A stretch of 64,000 nucleotides of DNA from Streptomyces sp. NBC_01275 (GCF_026340655.1 NZ_JAPEOZ010000001.1:5890001-5954000), one strand, 5' to 3'. Positions 1-9,274 are shown, numbered from the stretch's first letter. Made by a program: numbers and translations. The notes: generated from the letters alone by a model not told the origin.

Positions 1-56
1 AGCCGCACATCGACAGAGCCCCGCGCCCCTGAAAGCAAAAGCACTCCCGCTGCCCG

Positions 57-995
57 CTAACCGGAATGGGTCCGCAACCGTTGCCGTGACCAGAAGTACT
101 TCTGGGCCAGCAAAGTCAGGGTTCCCGCCAGGATGATGCCCAGGAGGTTCAGCAGGAGTTGTTCTGTCGAGCCCCAGGTCTGTTCGGTGTCGCCGTAGCT
201 GAGGGCTACTGCCGCGTTCGCGGCTGCGGGGACTGTGGTGACCGAGATGGCCACGCCTACCAGGGCGCCTGACTTGGCGGAGGTCAGGGAGAGGGTGCCT
301 GCCGCTCCGGCGAGGACGGCGACGATGAAGGAGAAGGCGTCGGGGGCGTAGACGAAGCCCGTCTGGGGGCGGGCGGCGTCCAGTTGGTCCTGGCTGAACA
401 GGTCCAGGGCGTCCATGAAGAGGCTGAAGCCGACCGTCACCGCCATCGCCGCCGCGAAGCCGACCAGCAGGGCGATCAGGGAGCGCAGGGCGAGGCGCGG
501 GGCGCGTTGCACGATCGACGTCGAGATGCCGGCCAGCGGGCCGAACTCCGGGCCCACCGCCATCGCTCCCACGATCAGGACCGCGCTGTCGAGGACCACC
601 CCGCAGGCCGCGATCATCGTGGCCAGCGTGATGAACGCGAGGTATGTGACGGAGAGCGTCGACTCCTCGTGGGTGGCGTCCGTCAGGTGCTCCCACAGGA
701 CCGCGTCGGCCCCTTCGCCGGGCGCCTCCGCCTCCGCCTTGTCGGCGCGCAGGGACAGCGACAGGTCGATGTTCTCCACGGCGATCGAGCCGCTCTTGTC
801 CAGGCCCAACTCCTGGAGCGCGGTGAGGAGTTCGTCGCCCGCCTCGCGCGCCACATCGCACAGGACGACATCGCCGGCGGGGTTGCGGGCCGCCCCCGGC
901 ACCACCACGAGGTGGGCGGTGCCGACGGTCTTCTCGATCAGACGGACCACGTCGTCGGTCCGGTCCGACGGTGTGATCAGGCGCAGATGCAGCAT
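57..995 (-). CDS. DUF389 family integral membrane protein
   Basis: The 312-residue product has a soluble N-terminal region of about 110 residues followed by about six hydrophobic segments between residues 115 and 300. Conserved-looking stretches are VLIVGAMAVGPEFGPLAG in the first membrane pair and SGALVGVAISVTTVPAAANAAVAL near the end, which is the DUF389 pattern. The biochemical role of the family is not established. The start codon is ATG at 993-995, preceded by a -10-like box and no Shine-Dalgarno sequence, so it is probably leaderless. It runs in the same direction as coaA, which lies upstream on the minus strand. Confidence 0.85.
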   Translation of the reverse strand: MLHLRLITPSDRTDDVVRLIEKTVGTAHLVVVPGAARNPAGDVVLCDVAREAGDELLTALQELGLDKSGSIAVENIDLSLSLRADKAEAEAPGEGADAVLWEHLTDATHEESTLSVTYLAFITLATMIAACGVVLDSAVLIVGAMAVGPEFGPLAGISTSIVQRAPRLALRSLIALLVGFAAAMAVTVGFSLFMDALDLFSQDQLDAARPQTGFVYAPDAFSFIVAVLAGAAGTLSLTSAKSGALVGVAISVTTVPAAANAAVALSYGDTEQTWGSTEQLLLNLLGIILAGTLTLLAQKYFWSRQRLRTHSG

Positions 996-1001
996 GCGGG
1001 C

Positions 1002-1007
1002 AGGGTA
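1002..1007 (-). promoter_or_regulatory. -10 box of leaderless promoter for the DUF389 gene
   Basis: Read on the minus strand the box is TACCCT, six bases before the ATG at 995. No ribosome-binding site lies between them, so the transcript probably starts at the initiation codon. Confidence 0.5.
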
Positions 1008-1035
1008 GCCCGGAGGGCGGCGGGCGGGGCGGCCG

Positions 1036-2025
1036 TCACAGTTTGCGCAGACTGAGGCGCTGGACCTTGTGGTCCGGGCCCTTGCGGACGACCAGGGTGG
1101 CGCGGCCGCGGGTGGGGGCGATGTTCTCCACCAGGTTGGGCTTGTTGACGGTGCGCCACATCGTGCGGGCGTAGTCGAGGGATTCGGCTTCCGAGACCTG
1201 GGTGTACTTCCTGAAGTACGAGTTCGGGTTCTGGAAGGCCGTGGCGCGCAGCTTGCGGAAGCGGTTGAGGTACCACTGCTCGATGTCCTCGAGGCGGGCG
1301 TCGACGTACACGCTGAAGTCGAAGTAGTCGGCGAGGCCGACGCGGGTGCGGCCGTCCTGGCCGGGGAGCGCGGGCTGCAGGACGTTGAGGCCCTCGACGA
1401 TCAGGATGTCGGGGCGGCGGACCGTGAGGCGCTGGTCGGGGACGATGTCGTAGATGAGGTGGGAGTAGACGGGGGCCGTCACCTCGTCCTTGCCGGCCTT
1501 GATGTCGGCGACGAAGCGGGTGAGGGCGCGGCGGTCGTAGGACTCGGGGAAACCTTTCCGCGACATCAGGCCGCGGGCCTCCAGTTCCCGGGTGGGGAGC
1601 AGGAAGCCGTCCGTGGTGACCAGTTCCACGCGGGGGTGCTCCGGCCAGCGGGAGAGCAGGGCCTGGAGGAGGCGGGCGACCGTGGACTTTCCCACGGCGA
1701 CCGAGCCTGCCACCCCTATGACGAACGGGGTGCCCGCCTGGGAGCCCTGTTCGCCCAGGAAGGTGTTGAGGGCGCCGCGCAGACCGTCGGTGGCGCCGAC
1801 GTAGAGGTTGAGGAGACGGGACAGCGGGAGGTAGATGTCGCGTACCTCGTCGAGGTCGATGACATCGCCCAGACCGCGCAGCTTCTCGACCTCCTCGGCC
1901 GTCAGCGGCAGCGGAGTCTTCTCGCGCAGAGCGCTCCACTCGCTTCGGGTGAGGTCGACGTAGGGAGTCGCCTCCGGCCTGTGCCGGTGGGCGCTCCGGG
2001 GCATCGGGGAGACCGGAGAGATCAC
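1036..2025 (-). CDS. coaA: Type I pantothenate kinase
   Basis: The protein phosphorylates pantothenate with ATP, the first step of coenzyme A synthesis, in the cytoplasm. The 329-residue length fits prokaryotic type I CoaA. The Walker A loop [12 protein letters not shown] lies at about residues 104-115, and the family segments [17 protein letters not shown] and SHLIYDIV follow. The longest reading begins at GTG (2023-2025). An ATG seven codons downstream (2002-2004) is an alternative start, and neither has a strong ribosome-binding site. It lies head to head with glmS across about 140 bp. CoA supply and amino-sugar synthesis are both housekeeping functions. Confidence 0.95.
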   Translation of the reverse strand: MISPVSPMPRSAHRHRPEATPYVDLTRSEWSALREKTPLPLTAEEVEKLRGLGDVIDLDEVRDIYLPLSRLLNLYVGATDGLRGALNTFLGEQGSQAGTPFVIGVAGSVAVGKSTVARLLQALLSRWPEHPRVELVTTDGFLLPTRELEARGLMSRKGFPESYDRRALTRFVADIKAGKDEVTAPVYSHLIYDIVPDQRLTVRRPDILIVEGLNVLQPALPGQDGRTRVGLADYFDFSVYVDARLEDIEQWYLNRFRKLRATAFQNPNSYFRKYTQVSEAESLDYARTMWRTVNKPNLVENIAPTRGRATLVVRKGPDHKVQRLSLRKL

Positions 2026-2153
2026 AGTCCATTGTGAACGGAGTTTTAACGGGACGGCAGGTGGGGTCCGTCACGCCCGCTCGGCGGGTCGTACGGCCGT
2101 GGGAATTTCCGAAATCGGGCACGCGAAGGCTCTTTCGGGATGGACTTCGGCCG

Positions 2154-2159
2154 TAGGCT
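2154..2159 (+). promoter_or_regulatory. -10 box of leaderless glmS promoter
   Basis: TAGGCT is located seven bases before the glmS ATG at 2167, with no Shine-Dalgarno sequence between. No riboswitch or ribozyme-like structure was recognised in the short gap to coaA. Confidence 0.55.
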
Positions 2160-2166
2160 GCCGCGC

Positions 2167-4014
2167 ATGTGCGGAATCGTGGGATACGTGGGGTCTCAGT
2201 CGGCGCTCGAGGTCGTCATGGCCGGGCTGAAGCGGCTGGAGTACCGGGGGTACGACTCGGCGGGCGTGGCGGTGCTCGCGGACGGCGGGCTCGCCGGTGC
2301 GAAGAAGGCCGGCAAGCTCGTCAATCTGGAGAAGGAGCTCGTCGAACGGCCGCTGCCGACCGGCTCGACGGGCATCGGGCACACCCGGTGGGCGACGCAC
2401 GGCGGACCGACGGACGCCAACGCGCACCCGCATCTCGACAACGCGGGCCGGGTCGCCGTCGTCCACAACGGGATCATCGAGAACTTCGCCGCCCTGCGGG
2501 CCGAACTCGCCGAGCGCGGGCACGAGCTGACCTCGGAGACCGACACCGAGGTCGTCGCGCATCTGCTCGCCGAGGAGTCCTCGTCGGGCGCGGACCTGGC
2601 GGAGGCGATGCGGCTGGTGTGCCGACGGCTGGAAGGGGCGTTCACGCTGGTCGCGGTGCACGCCGACGAGCCGGACGTCGTCGTGGGCGCGCGGCGGAAC
2701 TCGCCGCTGGTGGTGGGCGTCGGAGAGGGCGAGGCCTTTCTCGCCTCGGACGTCGCCGCGTTCATCGCCCACACGCGGTCGGCGATCGAGCTGGGCCAGG
2801 ACCAGGTGGTGGAGCTGCGCCGGGACGGGGTGACGGTCACCGGCTTCGACGGGCGTCCGGCCGAGGTCCGGTCGTACCACGTCGACTGGGACGCGTCGGC
2901 CGCGGAGAAGGGGGGCTATGACTACTTCATGCTCAAGGAGATCGCCGAGCAGCCCAAGGCGGTCGCCGATACGTTGCTGGGGCGCATCGACGCGTCCGGC
3001 TCGCTGACGCTGGACGAGGTGCGGATCCCTTCGGGGGTGCTGCGGGAGATCGACAAGGTCGTCGTGGTGGCGTGCGGTACGGCCTTCCACGCCGGGCTGA
3101 TCGCCAAGTACGCCATCGAGCACTGGACGCGGATCCCGTGCGAGGTGGAGCTGGCCAGCGAGTTCCGGTACCGGGATCCGATCCTGGACTCACGGTCGCT
3201 CGTCATCGCCATCTCGCAGTCCGGCGAGACCATGGACACGCTGATGGCGCTGCGGCATGCGCGGGAGCAGGGGTCCAAGGTGCTCGCCATCTGCAACACC
3301 AACGGGTCGACCATTCCTCGTGAGTCGGACGCGGTGCTGTACACGCATGCCGGGCCCGAGGTGGCGGTGGCGTCGACCAAGGCGTTCCTGACGCAGCTGG
3401 TCGCCTGCTATCTCGTCGCGCTGTATCTCGGTCAGGTGCGGGGCACCAAATGGGGGGACGAGATCCGGGCCGTCGTCCGGGACCTCGCGCGGATCTCCGG
3501 CGAGGTGGAGCGGGTGCTGCAGACCATGGAGCCGGTGCGGGAGCTCGCGCGGTCGCTGGCCGACAAGGACACCGTGCTGTTCCTGGGACGGCACGTGGGG
3601 TATCCGGTGGCGCTGGAGGGGGCGCTGAAGCTGAAGGAACTGGCTTACATGCACGCGGAGGGCTTCGCCGCGGGCGAGCTGAAGCACGGGCCGATCGCCC
3701 TGATCGAGGAGGATCTGCCGGTGGTCGTGGTCGTGCCCTCGCCTCGGGGGCGGTCGGTGCTGCACGACAAGATCGTGTCCAACATCCAGGAGATCCGGGC
3801 GCGGGGGGCGCGCACGATCGTGATCGCGGAGGAGGGGGACGAGGCGGTCGTGCCGTACGCGGACCATCTCGTGCGGATTCCTGTCACGCCGACCTTGCTT
3901 CAGCCGTTGGTGGCGACGGTGCCGTTGCAGGTGTTCGCCTGCGAGTTGGCGACGGCTCGGGGCAACGAGGTGGATCAGCCCCGGAACCTGGCGAAGTCGG
4001 TCACCGTGGAGTGA
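2167..4014 (+). CDS. glmS: Glutamine-fructose-6-phosphate aminotransferase
   Basis: This enzyme makes glucosamine-6-phosphate from fructose-6-phosphate and glutamine, feeding peptidoglycan precursor synthesis. The start at 2167 places Cys2 (MCGIVGYVG) as the N-terminal nucleophile of the glutaminase domain. An upstream ATG at 2140 would bury that cysteine and is rejected. The length is 615 residues. The class-II amidotransferase domain covers about residues 1-220, and two SIS domains follow with VVACGTAFHAG and SQSGETMDTL sugar-phosphate motifs. The protein ends AKSVTVE, typical of GlmS. A strong hairpin follows immediately. Confidence 0.97.
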   Translation: MCGIVGYVGSQSALEVVMAGLKRLEYRGYDSAGVAVLADGGLAGAKKAGKLVNLEKELVERPLPTGSTGIGHTRWATHGGPTDANAHPHLDNAGRVAVVHNGIIENFAALRAELAERGHELTSETDTEVVAHLLAEESSSGADLAEAMRLVCRRLEGAFTLVAVHADEPDVVVGARRNSPLVVGVGEGEAFLASDVAAFIAHTRSAIELGQDQVVELRRDGVTVTGFDGRPAEVRSYHVDWDASAAEKGGYDYFMLKEIAEQPKAVADTLLGRIDASGSLTLDEVRIPSGVLREIDKVVVVACGTAFHAGLIAKYAIEHWTRIPCEVELASEFRYRDPILDSRSLVIAISQSGETMDTLMALRHAREQGSKVLAICNTNGSTIPRESDAVLYTHAGPEVAVASTKAFLTQLVACYLVALYLGQVRGTKWGDEIRAVVRDLARISGEVERVLQTMEPVRELARSLADKDTVLFLGRHVGYPVALEGALKLKELAYMHAEGFAAGELKHGPIALIEEDLPVVVVVPSPRGRSVLHDKIVSNIQEIRARGARTIVIAEEGDEAVVPYADHLVRIPVTPTLLQPLVATVPLQVFACELATARGNEVDQPRNLAKSVTVE

Positions 4015-4017
4015 GTC

Positions 4018-4045
4018 GGGGCCGTCCCGGCGGCGGGACGGCCCC
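4018..4045 (+). terminator. GC-rich terminator hairpin after glmS
   Basis: Perfect 12-nt arms GGGGCCGTCCCG and CGGGACGGCCCC flank a 4-nt loop, two bases after the glmS stop. There is no U-tract, as is usual in Streptomyces. Confidence 0.75.
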
Positions 4046-4078
4046 CTCGGCCTGTCGTCGGCCCGTCGCCGGCCTGTC

Positions 4079-4132
4079 GTCGGTCTTCGTCAGGTCTTCG
4101 GCCGGGCGTCGGTCTTCGTCAGGTCTTCGGCC
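4079..4132. repeat. Short direct repeat between glmS and the M16 gene
   Basis: A 25-bp unit beginning GTCGGTCTTCGTCAGG occurs at 4079-4103 and 4108-4132 (period 29). It lies within a wider CGGCCTGTCGTCGG-type degenerate repeat spanning about 4047-4152 between two convergent genes. Confidence 0.7.
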
Positions 4133-4152
4133 TGTCTTCGGCCGGTCGTCGG

Positions 4153-5895
4153 TCAGCCGCGCGCGTCCTTGCGGCGCTGGTTCACCGTGCGGGTCCAGCG
4201 GATCAGGGTGTACTCCAGGAAACCGATGCCGAACACGCCGGGCAGGGACGGTATGCGGCCCTGCTCGATCCGCTCGACGATGAGGTACACGCCGACCACC
4301 GGCCAGACCGCCGCCAGCGTGACCAGCAGGACGAGGAGCGCCGCCCAGCCCCAGGCGCGGGGCACACCGGGCGTGCGCCGCTCGCCGGAGGGCTTCTCGC
4401 GCTTGCGGGGACGGGGGATCGCGTCGGCTTCGCGGGCCGGCATCCGTACCACCGCGGACGCCGGGACGCCGGCGTCGAGCGCCGCGATCCGCTCCGGGGT
4501 GACCCCCTGGTACAGGGTCGGCTCGACGGTGACCGAGAAGGCGTCGTGGCCGGTGAGGACGCGGGCGCCGTCGGGGCGGGCGGTCATGGCCGCGCAGGCG
4601 TCGTAGTGGACGGTGACCGGGCCGTCCGGGGTGGTCAGGGTGACGCCCTCGGCGCCGATGACGAGAGCGACCCGTTCGTCGTTCAGGGACGGGTGCCGGG
4701 TGCCCGTGACGGTGGTCGAGGAGTACTGCGGGGCGAGGGCGAGACCTGCCCAGTCGACGCCCCGGCCGGGCGCCTGGAGCAGTGCGCCGGCCCACGCCTC
4801 GCGGGCCACCTCGCGCAGGTCGGCGACCGTCACCGCGTTCAGCTCGGCCCTGTGCTGCTCGGGGGAGAGGATCCGGTGCCCGAGCAGCAGGCTCAGCGCG
4901 TACGACGGGAGGGCGGCGGCCTCCAGGTCGGGAACGTCGTACATCTTGAGGAGTTTGGCGCGGACGGAGTCCAGTTCGGACTGTTCGATGCGGCCGGTGC
5001 GCAGTCGGGCCAGGGTGTCGACGAAGCCGCCGACGACCGCGTCCTGCTTCTGCGGGAGGGCGTCGGCGTAGGCGGTGAGGGTGGCGAAGTCGGCGTCGCG
5101 GGGGGTGTAGTCGGCCTGCGCCGAGTAGGAGTAGCCGCCCTCCTGGCGCAGGTCCTGGAAGAGGGCCCGGCCGAGGACGTCGGCGAAGACGGAGGCCGCG
5201 GTGGAGCGCCGGACCACCGAGGTGAGGACGACATGGCCGTCGTCGCCCCGGATGTAGGCGGGGGTGACGGGGAGCGAGCTGGTCGCGGCGGGCGCCGGGA
5301 CGCGGACGCCCTCGGGGAGGGCGAGGTCCAGGCCCTCGGGGACGTGGTCGCCGGTGATCCACAGCACCGCGTTGTCCCGGGTGAAGCGGGTCCGCGCCCA
5401 GTCGCCCACCTGCTCGGGGGTCAGGCCCCAGGTGCCGAGCTCGGTGTAGCTGGACAGGCCGTAGCCCTGGGCGCCGTACCGCCACAGCGGCATCTGGTGG
5501 TGCGGGCCGGTGCCGCGGCCCGCCGCCTCCGTGCGCAGGATCTCCTTCTCGGTCTCCAGCCGGTCCATCGGCAGGTCCCGGAGCGCCGCGCACACCCCGT
5601 TGAGGTACTCGACGACCTCCTTCTCGCCGCCGGTGACGTGGAAGAGGGTGTACGCGTTCGCCGTCGCGCCGTTGAAGTGCAGGTCGGACACGCCGAGGCG
5701 GTGCAGGGCGAGATGCTCGACGAGATGGGTGATCCCGGCCGTGGCCAGGGTCTCGTCGGCGCGGCCCACGCGGAAGAGGAGACCGGCCGTCGTCTCCTTG
5801 CCGGCGGCGGCGGAGACCGGGGCGTAGAGGGTGGGGATGCCCTGGGTGGTGGTGTGGGAGACCAGGCCGTCCAGTGGCCGCAGTTCTGTCGTCAT
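4153..5895 (-). CDS. M16-family peptidase homologue with C-terminal membrane anchor
   Basis: The 580-residue protein starts MTTELRPLDG at 5893-5895. The inverted zinc motif of M16 peptidases is seen as HLVEH at about residues 57-61, and the downstream glutamate region ETEKEILRTEAAG is present, so it may be an active insulinase/processing-peptidase-like enzyme. A second M16-like lobe covers about residues 200-400. Unusually, the last 90 residues contain two hydrophobic segments (WAALLVLLVTLAAVWPVVG and a following one near GFLEYTLIRW), suggesting membrane tethering. The start overlaps the stop of the upstream gene (ATGA), implying translational coupling. Its substrate is unknown. Confidence 0.8.
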   Translation of the reverse strand: MTTELRPLDGLVSHTTTQGIPTLYAPVSAAAGKETTAGLLFRVGRADETLATAGITHLVEHLALHRLGVSDLHFNGATANAYTLFHVTGGEKEVVEYLNGVCAALRDLPMDRLETEKEILRTEAAGRGTGPHHQMPLWRYGAQGYGLSSYTELGTWGLTPEQVGDWARTRFTRDNAVLWITGDHVPEGLDLALPEGVRVPAPAATSSLPVTPAYIRGDDGHVVLTSVVRRSTAASVFADVLGRALFQDLRQEGGYSYSAQADYTPRDADFATLTAYADALPQKQDAVVGGFVDTLARLRTGRIEQSELDSVRAKLLKMYDVPDLEAAALPSYALSLLLGHRILSPEQHRAELNAVTVADLREVAREAWAGALLQAPGRGVDWAGLALAPQYSSTTVTGTRHPSLNDERVALVIGAEGVTLTTPDGPVTVHYDACAAMTARPDGARVLTGHDAFSVTVEPTLYQGVTPERIAALDAGVPASAVVRMPAREADAIPRPRKREKPSGERRTPGVPRAWGWAALLVLLVTLAAVWPVVGVYLIVERIEQGRIPSLPGVFGIGFLEYTLIRWTRTVNQRRKDARG

Positions 5896-6854
5896 CGGTG
5901 GTCGGCCCCCAGCGCGGACTCGCGGAACTTCAGGAATGCGGACTTCGGGTCCTGCGTGTACTGCCACGGGAACTCCGAGGCGCGGTCGCCGAGGAAGGCG
6001 AAGTGCGGGGCCGCCTCCGCGAAGTGCCCGCCGATCGAGAAGGCGAACGCGAACGCGCTGTGCGCGCCGAGCGTGTTCCAGTCGGGGCGGTGGCCGGCGT
6101 TCAGGACGGAGACCTGGGCGGCGAAGCGCAGGTCGTCGCGGACCGGCAGACCGCGCAGATAGGCGGCGCGCTCGGGGCTCTCCAGGTCCAGCCAGTGCTC
6201 GATGTGGGCGAGGGCGACCAGGGCGCCGGCGTTCGCGCCGTCGGGGGCGTCCCTCGCGCACTCCCGGGCGAAGCCGTGCGCCGCGTCCCAGGAGCCGCCC
6301 CACTTCGGGCACAGCTGCTGGAGCAGCTGGGTCTGCGCACGGTAGTGGTGGGGGTGGTGGGCGGCGAGGCGGTCGTAGCGGCGGCGGGCCTCCGCCTGGC
6401 CGAGCTCCAGGCCGCGGGCCGTCAGCAGGCGGGCGGTCCAGGCGGGGGCGTACCCGGGCTGCTCGGCGCAGACCTCGATCAGGAGCTGCTCGGCCTTGCG
6501 CAGCCAGGCGTGGAACTGGCCGAACTGGTCCCTGGAGACGTGCTGGGCGCGGGCGCCGCTGCGGATGTCCCAGCCGATGCGGATGTACCGCTCGGCGAGG
6601 AGGGTGCGCGGCAGCGGGTCGCCGGGGAGGTCGGCGGCCGCCTTCTCCAGGAAGGTCTCGACCCCGGCGAGGTCGGCGAGGACGGCCGAGGCGGAGGAGA
6701 CCTTGTCCACGGAGTCCAGGCCCGCGAAACAGGCCCGCACGGCCGACCAGTCCCCCGCCTGCGCGGCCGTGCGCAGGGGGATCAGCTCGGGTGTGTTGTC
6801 GAACGGATCGAAAGTCGGCCCCGAAGAGCCCATGCCGACGCTGGTACTGCTCAT
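5892..6854 (-). CDS. Conserved hypothetical protein, helical-repeat-like
   Basis: The 320-residue product has no signal peptide. It is largely alpha-helical by composition and carries paired Ala/Leu/Trp-rich helices such as ERYIRIGWDIRSGARAQHVS and YAPAWTARLLTARGLELGQAE, reminiscent of tetratricopeptide or DUF4034-like proteins. I do not recognise a catalytic motif. It is upstream of and overlaps the M16 gene by 4 bp, so the two probably act together. A GGGGG stretch precedes the ATG at 6852-6854. Confidence 0.75.
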   Translation of the reverse strand: MSSTSVGMGSSGPTFDPFDNTPELIPLRTAAQAGDWSAVRACFAGLDSVDKVSSASAVLADLAGVETFLEKAAADLPGDPLPRTLLAERYIRIGWDIRSGARAQHVSRDQFGQFHAWLRKAEQLLIEVCAEQPGYAPAWTARLLTARGLELGQAEARRRYDRLAAHHPHHYRAQTQLLQQLCPKWGGSWDAAHGFARECARDAPDGANAGALVALAHIEHWLDLESPERAAYLRGLPVRDDLRFAAQVSVLNAGHRPDWNTLGAHSAFAFAFSIGGHFAEAAPHFAFLGDRASEFPWQYTQDPKSAFLKFRESALGADHR

Positions 6855-6964
6855 TCCCCCGCCCCCCTGGCGTGATCAAGTCGCCGCAGGCTAGCAGTCG
6901 CCTGTGACAGTCGCATGGGCGGCCGGGGGGCCGGGCGGGGACGGCCGGGCGGCGGGGCCGGCCG

Positions 6965-6970
6965 TAGGGT
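6965..6970 (+). promoter_or_regulatory. -10 box of leaderless acpS promoter
   Basis: TAGGGT lies seven bases before the ATG of acpS at 6978. No ribosome-binding site is visible. Confidence 0.5.
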
Positions 6971-6977
6971 GCTCGGC

Positions 6978-7349
6978 ATGAGCATCATCGGGGTCGGTAT
7001 CGACGTGGCCGGGATCGATCGGTTCGCGGCGTCCCTGGAACGGACGCCCGGACTGGCCCGACGGCTGTTCGTCGAGCGGGAGTTGCTGCTGCCCGGCGGA
7101 GAGCGGCGGGGCGTCGCCTCGCTGGCGGCGCGGTTCGCGGCGAAGGAGGCGCTGGCCAAGGCGCTGGGGGCGCCGGCGGGGCTGCTGTGGACCGACGCGG
7201 AGGTGTACGTCGAGGACAGTGGGCAGCCCCGGTTGCGGGTCCGGGGGAGCGTCGCCGCTCGCGCCGCCGAGCTGGGCGTACGGTCCTGGCACCTCTCGTT
7301 GAGCCATGACGCGGGGGTGGCTTCGGCGGTGGTGATCGCGGAGGGGTGA
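6978..7349 (+). CDS. acpS: Holo-[acyl-carrier-protein] synthase
   Basis: The enzyme transfers 4'-phosphopantetheine from CoA to the acyl carrier protein of fatty acid synthesis and possibly to polyketide ACPs. The 123-residue product opens [16 protein letters not shown], the canonical AcpS beginning whose Asp binds magnesium, and contains the [14 protein letters not shown] helix with the catalytic Glu/Lys. A start upstream at 6915 would add a low-complexity Gly/Arg tail and lacks support. It follows the coenzyme A theme of coaA and precedes nnr. Confidence 0.95.
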   Translation: MSIIGVGIDVAGIDRFAASLERTPGLARRLFVERELLLPGGERRGVASLAARFAAKEALAKALGAPAGLLWTDAEVYVEDSGQPRLRVRGSVAARAAELGVRSWHLSLSHDAGVASAVVIAEG

Positions 7350-7376
7350 ACACTGGCTCGCCGGCCATGTGACCTA

Positions 7377-7455
7377 GCGCGGTCGTGCGCGTCCCGCGGT
7401 CATGTGGCGTCGCGCGGTCATGTGGCGTCGCGCGGTCGTGCGCGTCCCGCGGTCA
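7377..7455. repeat. Imperfect tandem repeats between acpS and nnr
   Basis: A 26-bp sequence beginning GCGCGGTCGTGCGCGTCC occurs at 7377-7402 and again at 7430-7455. Between them lie two copies of an 18-bp relative, TGTGGCGTCGCGCGGTCA. The whole has a periodic GCGCGGTC(A/G)TG pattern. No gene is seen in this 190-bp gap. Confidence 0.75.
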
Positions 7456-7542
7456 ACTGCGGCACGGCATCCCGGTCGTCTGCGTCGCGCCGAAGAGGAG
7501 GCGGCCGTGAGGAAGCGGGTGTTTCGGGGGAGACTCGCTGTC

Positions 7543-9030
7543 ATGCGTACTGCCTACGGTGTCGAGACGGTCCGGAGTGCCGAGCGGGAGCTGATGGCCC
7601 GGCTGCCCGAAGGGGCGTTGATGCAGCGGGCCGCCGCCGGGCTCGCCGCCGCCTGCGCGGATCTCCTCGGGCGGGTGTACGGGCGACGGGTCGTGCTGCT
7701 GGTCGGCAGTGGGGACAACGGGGGCGACGCCCTGTACGCCGGGGCCCGGCTGGCCCGGCGGGGAGCGGGCGTGACCGCGGTGCTGCTCGCGCCCGGGCGC
7801 ACGCATGCGGCAGGGCTGGCGGCGCTGTGTCGGGCCGGCGGGCGCACGCTCACCGCGGCGACTGCGCAGGACGTCGAGACCGGGGACGCCGTCGACACCG
7901 GGGACGCCGCCGAGGACGCGGTTCGGCGGGCCGATCTCGTGGTCGACGGCATCGTCGGGATCGGCGGGAAGGGCGGGCTGCGGCCGGCCGCCGCCGCGCT
8001 GGCCGCGCTGGCCGGGGAGTCCCGGGCCGCCGTCGTCGCCGTGGACCTGCCCAGCGGGGTGGAGGCGGACACGGGAGAGGTGCGCGGGGCGGCGGTACGG
8101 GCCGATCTCACCGTGACCTTCGGGACCCACAAGCCGGGGCTGCTCGTCGATCCCGCGCGGGAGTACGCCGGGTCGGTGCGGCTCGTCGACATCGGGCTCG
8201 GGTCCGTGCTGCCCGCCCGGCCCGAGCTGGAGGCCTTGCAGCACGCGGACGTGGCGGCGCTGCTGCCGACGCCGTCCGGCGAGAGCGACAAGTACCGGCG
8301 CGGGGTCGTCGGGATCGCCGCCGGGTCCTCCCGGTATCCCGGGGCCGCCGTGCTGGCCGTCGCGGGGGCGCTGCGGGGCGGGGCGGGGGCTGTGCGGTAC
8401 GTCGGTCCCGCCGGGGCCGCGGTCCTCGCGCGGTTCCCCGAGACGCTCGTGTCCGACCAGGGGGCTGCACAGGCGGGGCGGGTGCAGGCGTGGGTCGTCG
8501 GGCCCGGCGCGGGGGACGACGCCGCGGGCGTCGCGGAGGTGTTGGCCGTGGCCGCGGAGGTGCCGGTGCTGATCGACGCGGACGGGCTGCGGCTGGCGGA
8601 GGTGGGGGCGGTGCGGGGGCGTGCCGCGCCTACCTTGATGACCCCTCATGCGGGGGAGGCGGCCGCGTTGTTGGGGGTGGCTCGGGAGGAGGTCGAGGGG
8701 GGCCGGCTGGCCGCGGTGCGGGAGCTGGCGGGGCGGTATGGGGCGACGGTGCTGTTGAAGGGGTCTACGACCTTGGTGGCCGACAGCGGCGGTGGTGTGG
8801 TGCGGGTGAATGCGACCGGGACGGGGTGGCTGGCCACAGCGGGGAGCGGGGACGTGCTGTCGGGGCTTGCGGGGTCGTTGCTCGCGGCGGGGCTCTCCGC
8901 GGTGGACGCGGGGAGTGTGGGGGCGTATCTGCACGGGCTGGCGGGACGGTTCGCGGCGGGTGGGGCCCCGGTGGGGGCGCAGGACGTGGCCGCGGCCCTT
9001 CCGGGGGCTTGGCGGGATGTACGGGGGTGA
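7543..9030 (+). CDS. nnr: Bifunctional NAD(P)H-hydrate epimerase/dehydratase
   Basis: The protein repairs hydrated NAD(P)H: an N-terminal epimerase domain (about residues 1-215, with the GSGDNGGDALYAGARLARRG motif) interconverts NAD(P)HX epimers. A C-terminal ribokinase-like dehydratase (about 235-495, with LLKGSTTLV and TAGSGDVLSG) restores NAD(P)H at the expense of ADP or ATP. The start at 7543 (MRTAYGVETVRSAER) has GGGGGAG upstream. Longer in-frame starts would add low-complexity sequence derived from the repeats before the gene. Actinobacteria often keep nnr beside alr and tsaE, as here. Confidence 0.93.
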   Translation: MRTAYGVETVRSAERELMARLPEGALMQRAAAGLAAACADLLGRVYGRRVVLLVGSGDNGGDALYAGARLARRGAGVTAVLLAPGRTHAAGLAALCRAGGRTLTAATAQDVETGDAVDTGDAAEDAVRRADLVVDGIVGIGGKGGLRPAAAALAALAGESRAAVVAVDLPSGVEADTGEVRGAAVRADLTVTFGTHKPGLLVDPAREYAGSVRLVDIGLGSVLPARPELEALQHADVAALLPTPSGESDKYRRGVVGIAAGSSRYPGAAVLAVAGALRGGAGAVRYVGPAGAAVLARFPETLVSDQGAAQAGRVQAWVVGPGAGDDAAGVAEVLAVAAEVPVLIDADGLRLAEVGAVRGRAAPTLMTPHAGEAAALLGVAREEVEGGRLAAVRELAGRYGATVLLKGSTTLVADSGGGVVRVNATGTGWLATAGSGDVLSGLAGSLLAAGLSAVDAGSVGAYLHGLAGRFAAGGAPVGAQDVAAALPGAWRDVRG

Positions 9031-9069
9031 GCGCCGGGCTGCTCTCGCCTCCGCAGCCCCTTCCCTTCC

Positions 9070-9150
9070 CGTCCCGTCCCTGGGGGCTGCTGCCCCCCGG
9101 ACCCTCGCTTCGGCCACGAAAGGGCCTCGTCCTCAGACTCCCCCAGAGGG
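9070..9150. repeat. Dispersed Streptomyces-type intergenic repeat with hairpin
   Basis: GGGGGC (9082-9087), a TGCT loop and GCCCCC (9092-9097) form a hairpin after nnr. It is followed by CTTCGGCC...GGCCTCGTCCTCA. This resembles a family of intergenic sequences I recall in many copies in Streptomyces genomes. It may end nnr transcription. The rest of the 9031-9274 gap shows no gene. Confidence 0.5.
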
Positions 9151-9274
9151 GACCCCAGGGGCTGACATCTGCCGCCCGGCGCTGAAATGTTGGCGCTCGT
9201 CGGAATGAGTGACCTCTCCGCGCGCCGTCCCCCTCCTCCCCCTTCCTCCCTCGCCCCCGCGATTCTCTGATCGC

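Noticed and set aside
2026..2166. glmS ribozyme or other riboswitch upstream of glmS.
   Set aside because: The gap is short, the gene seems leaderless, and no ribozyme-like fold is recognisable.
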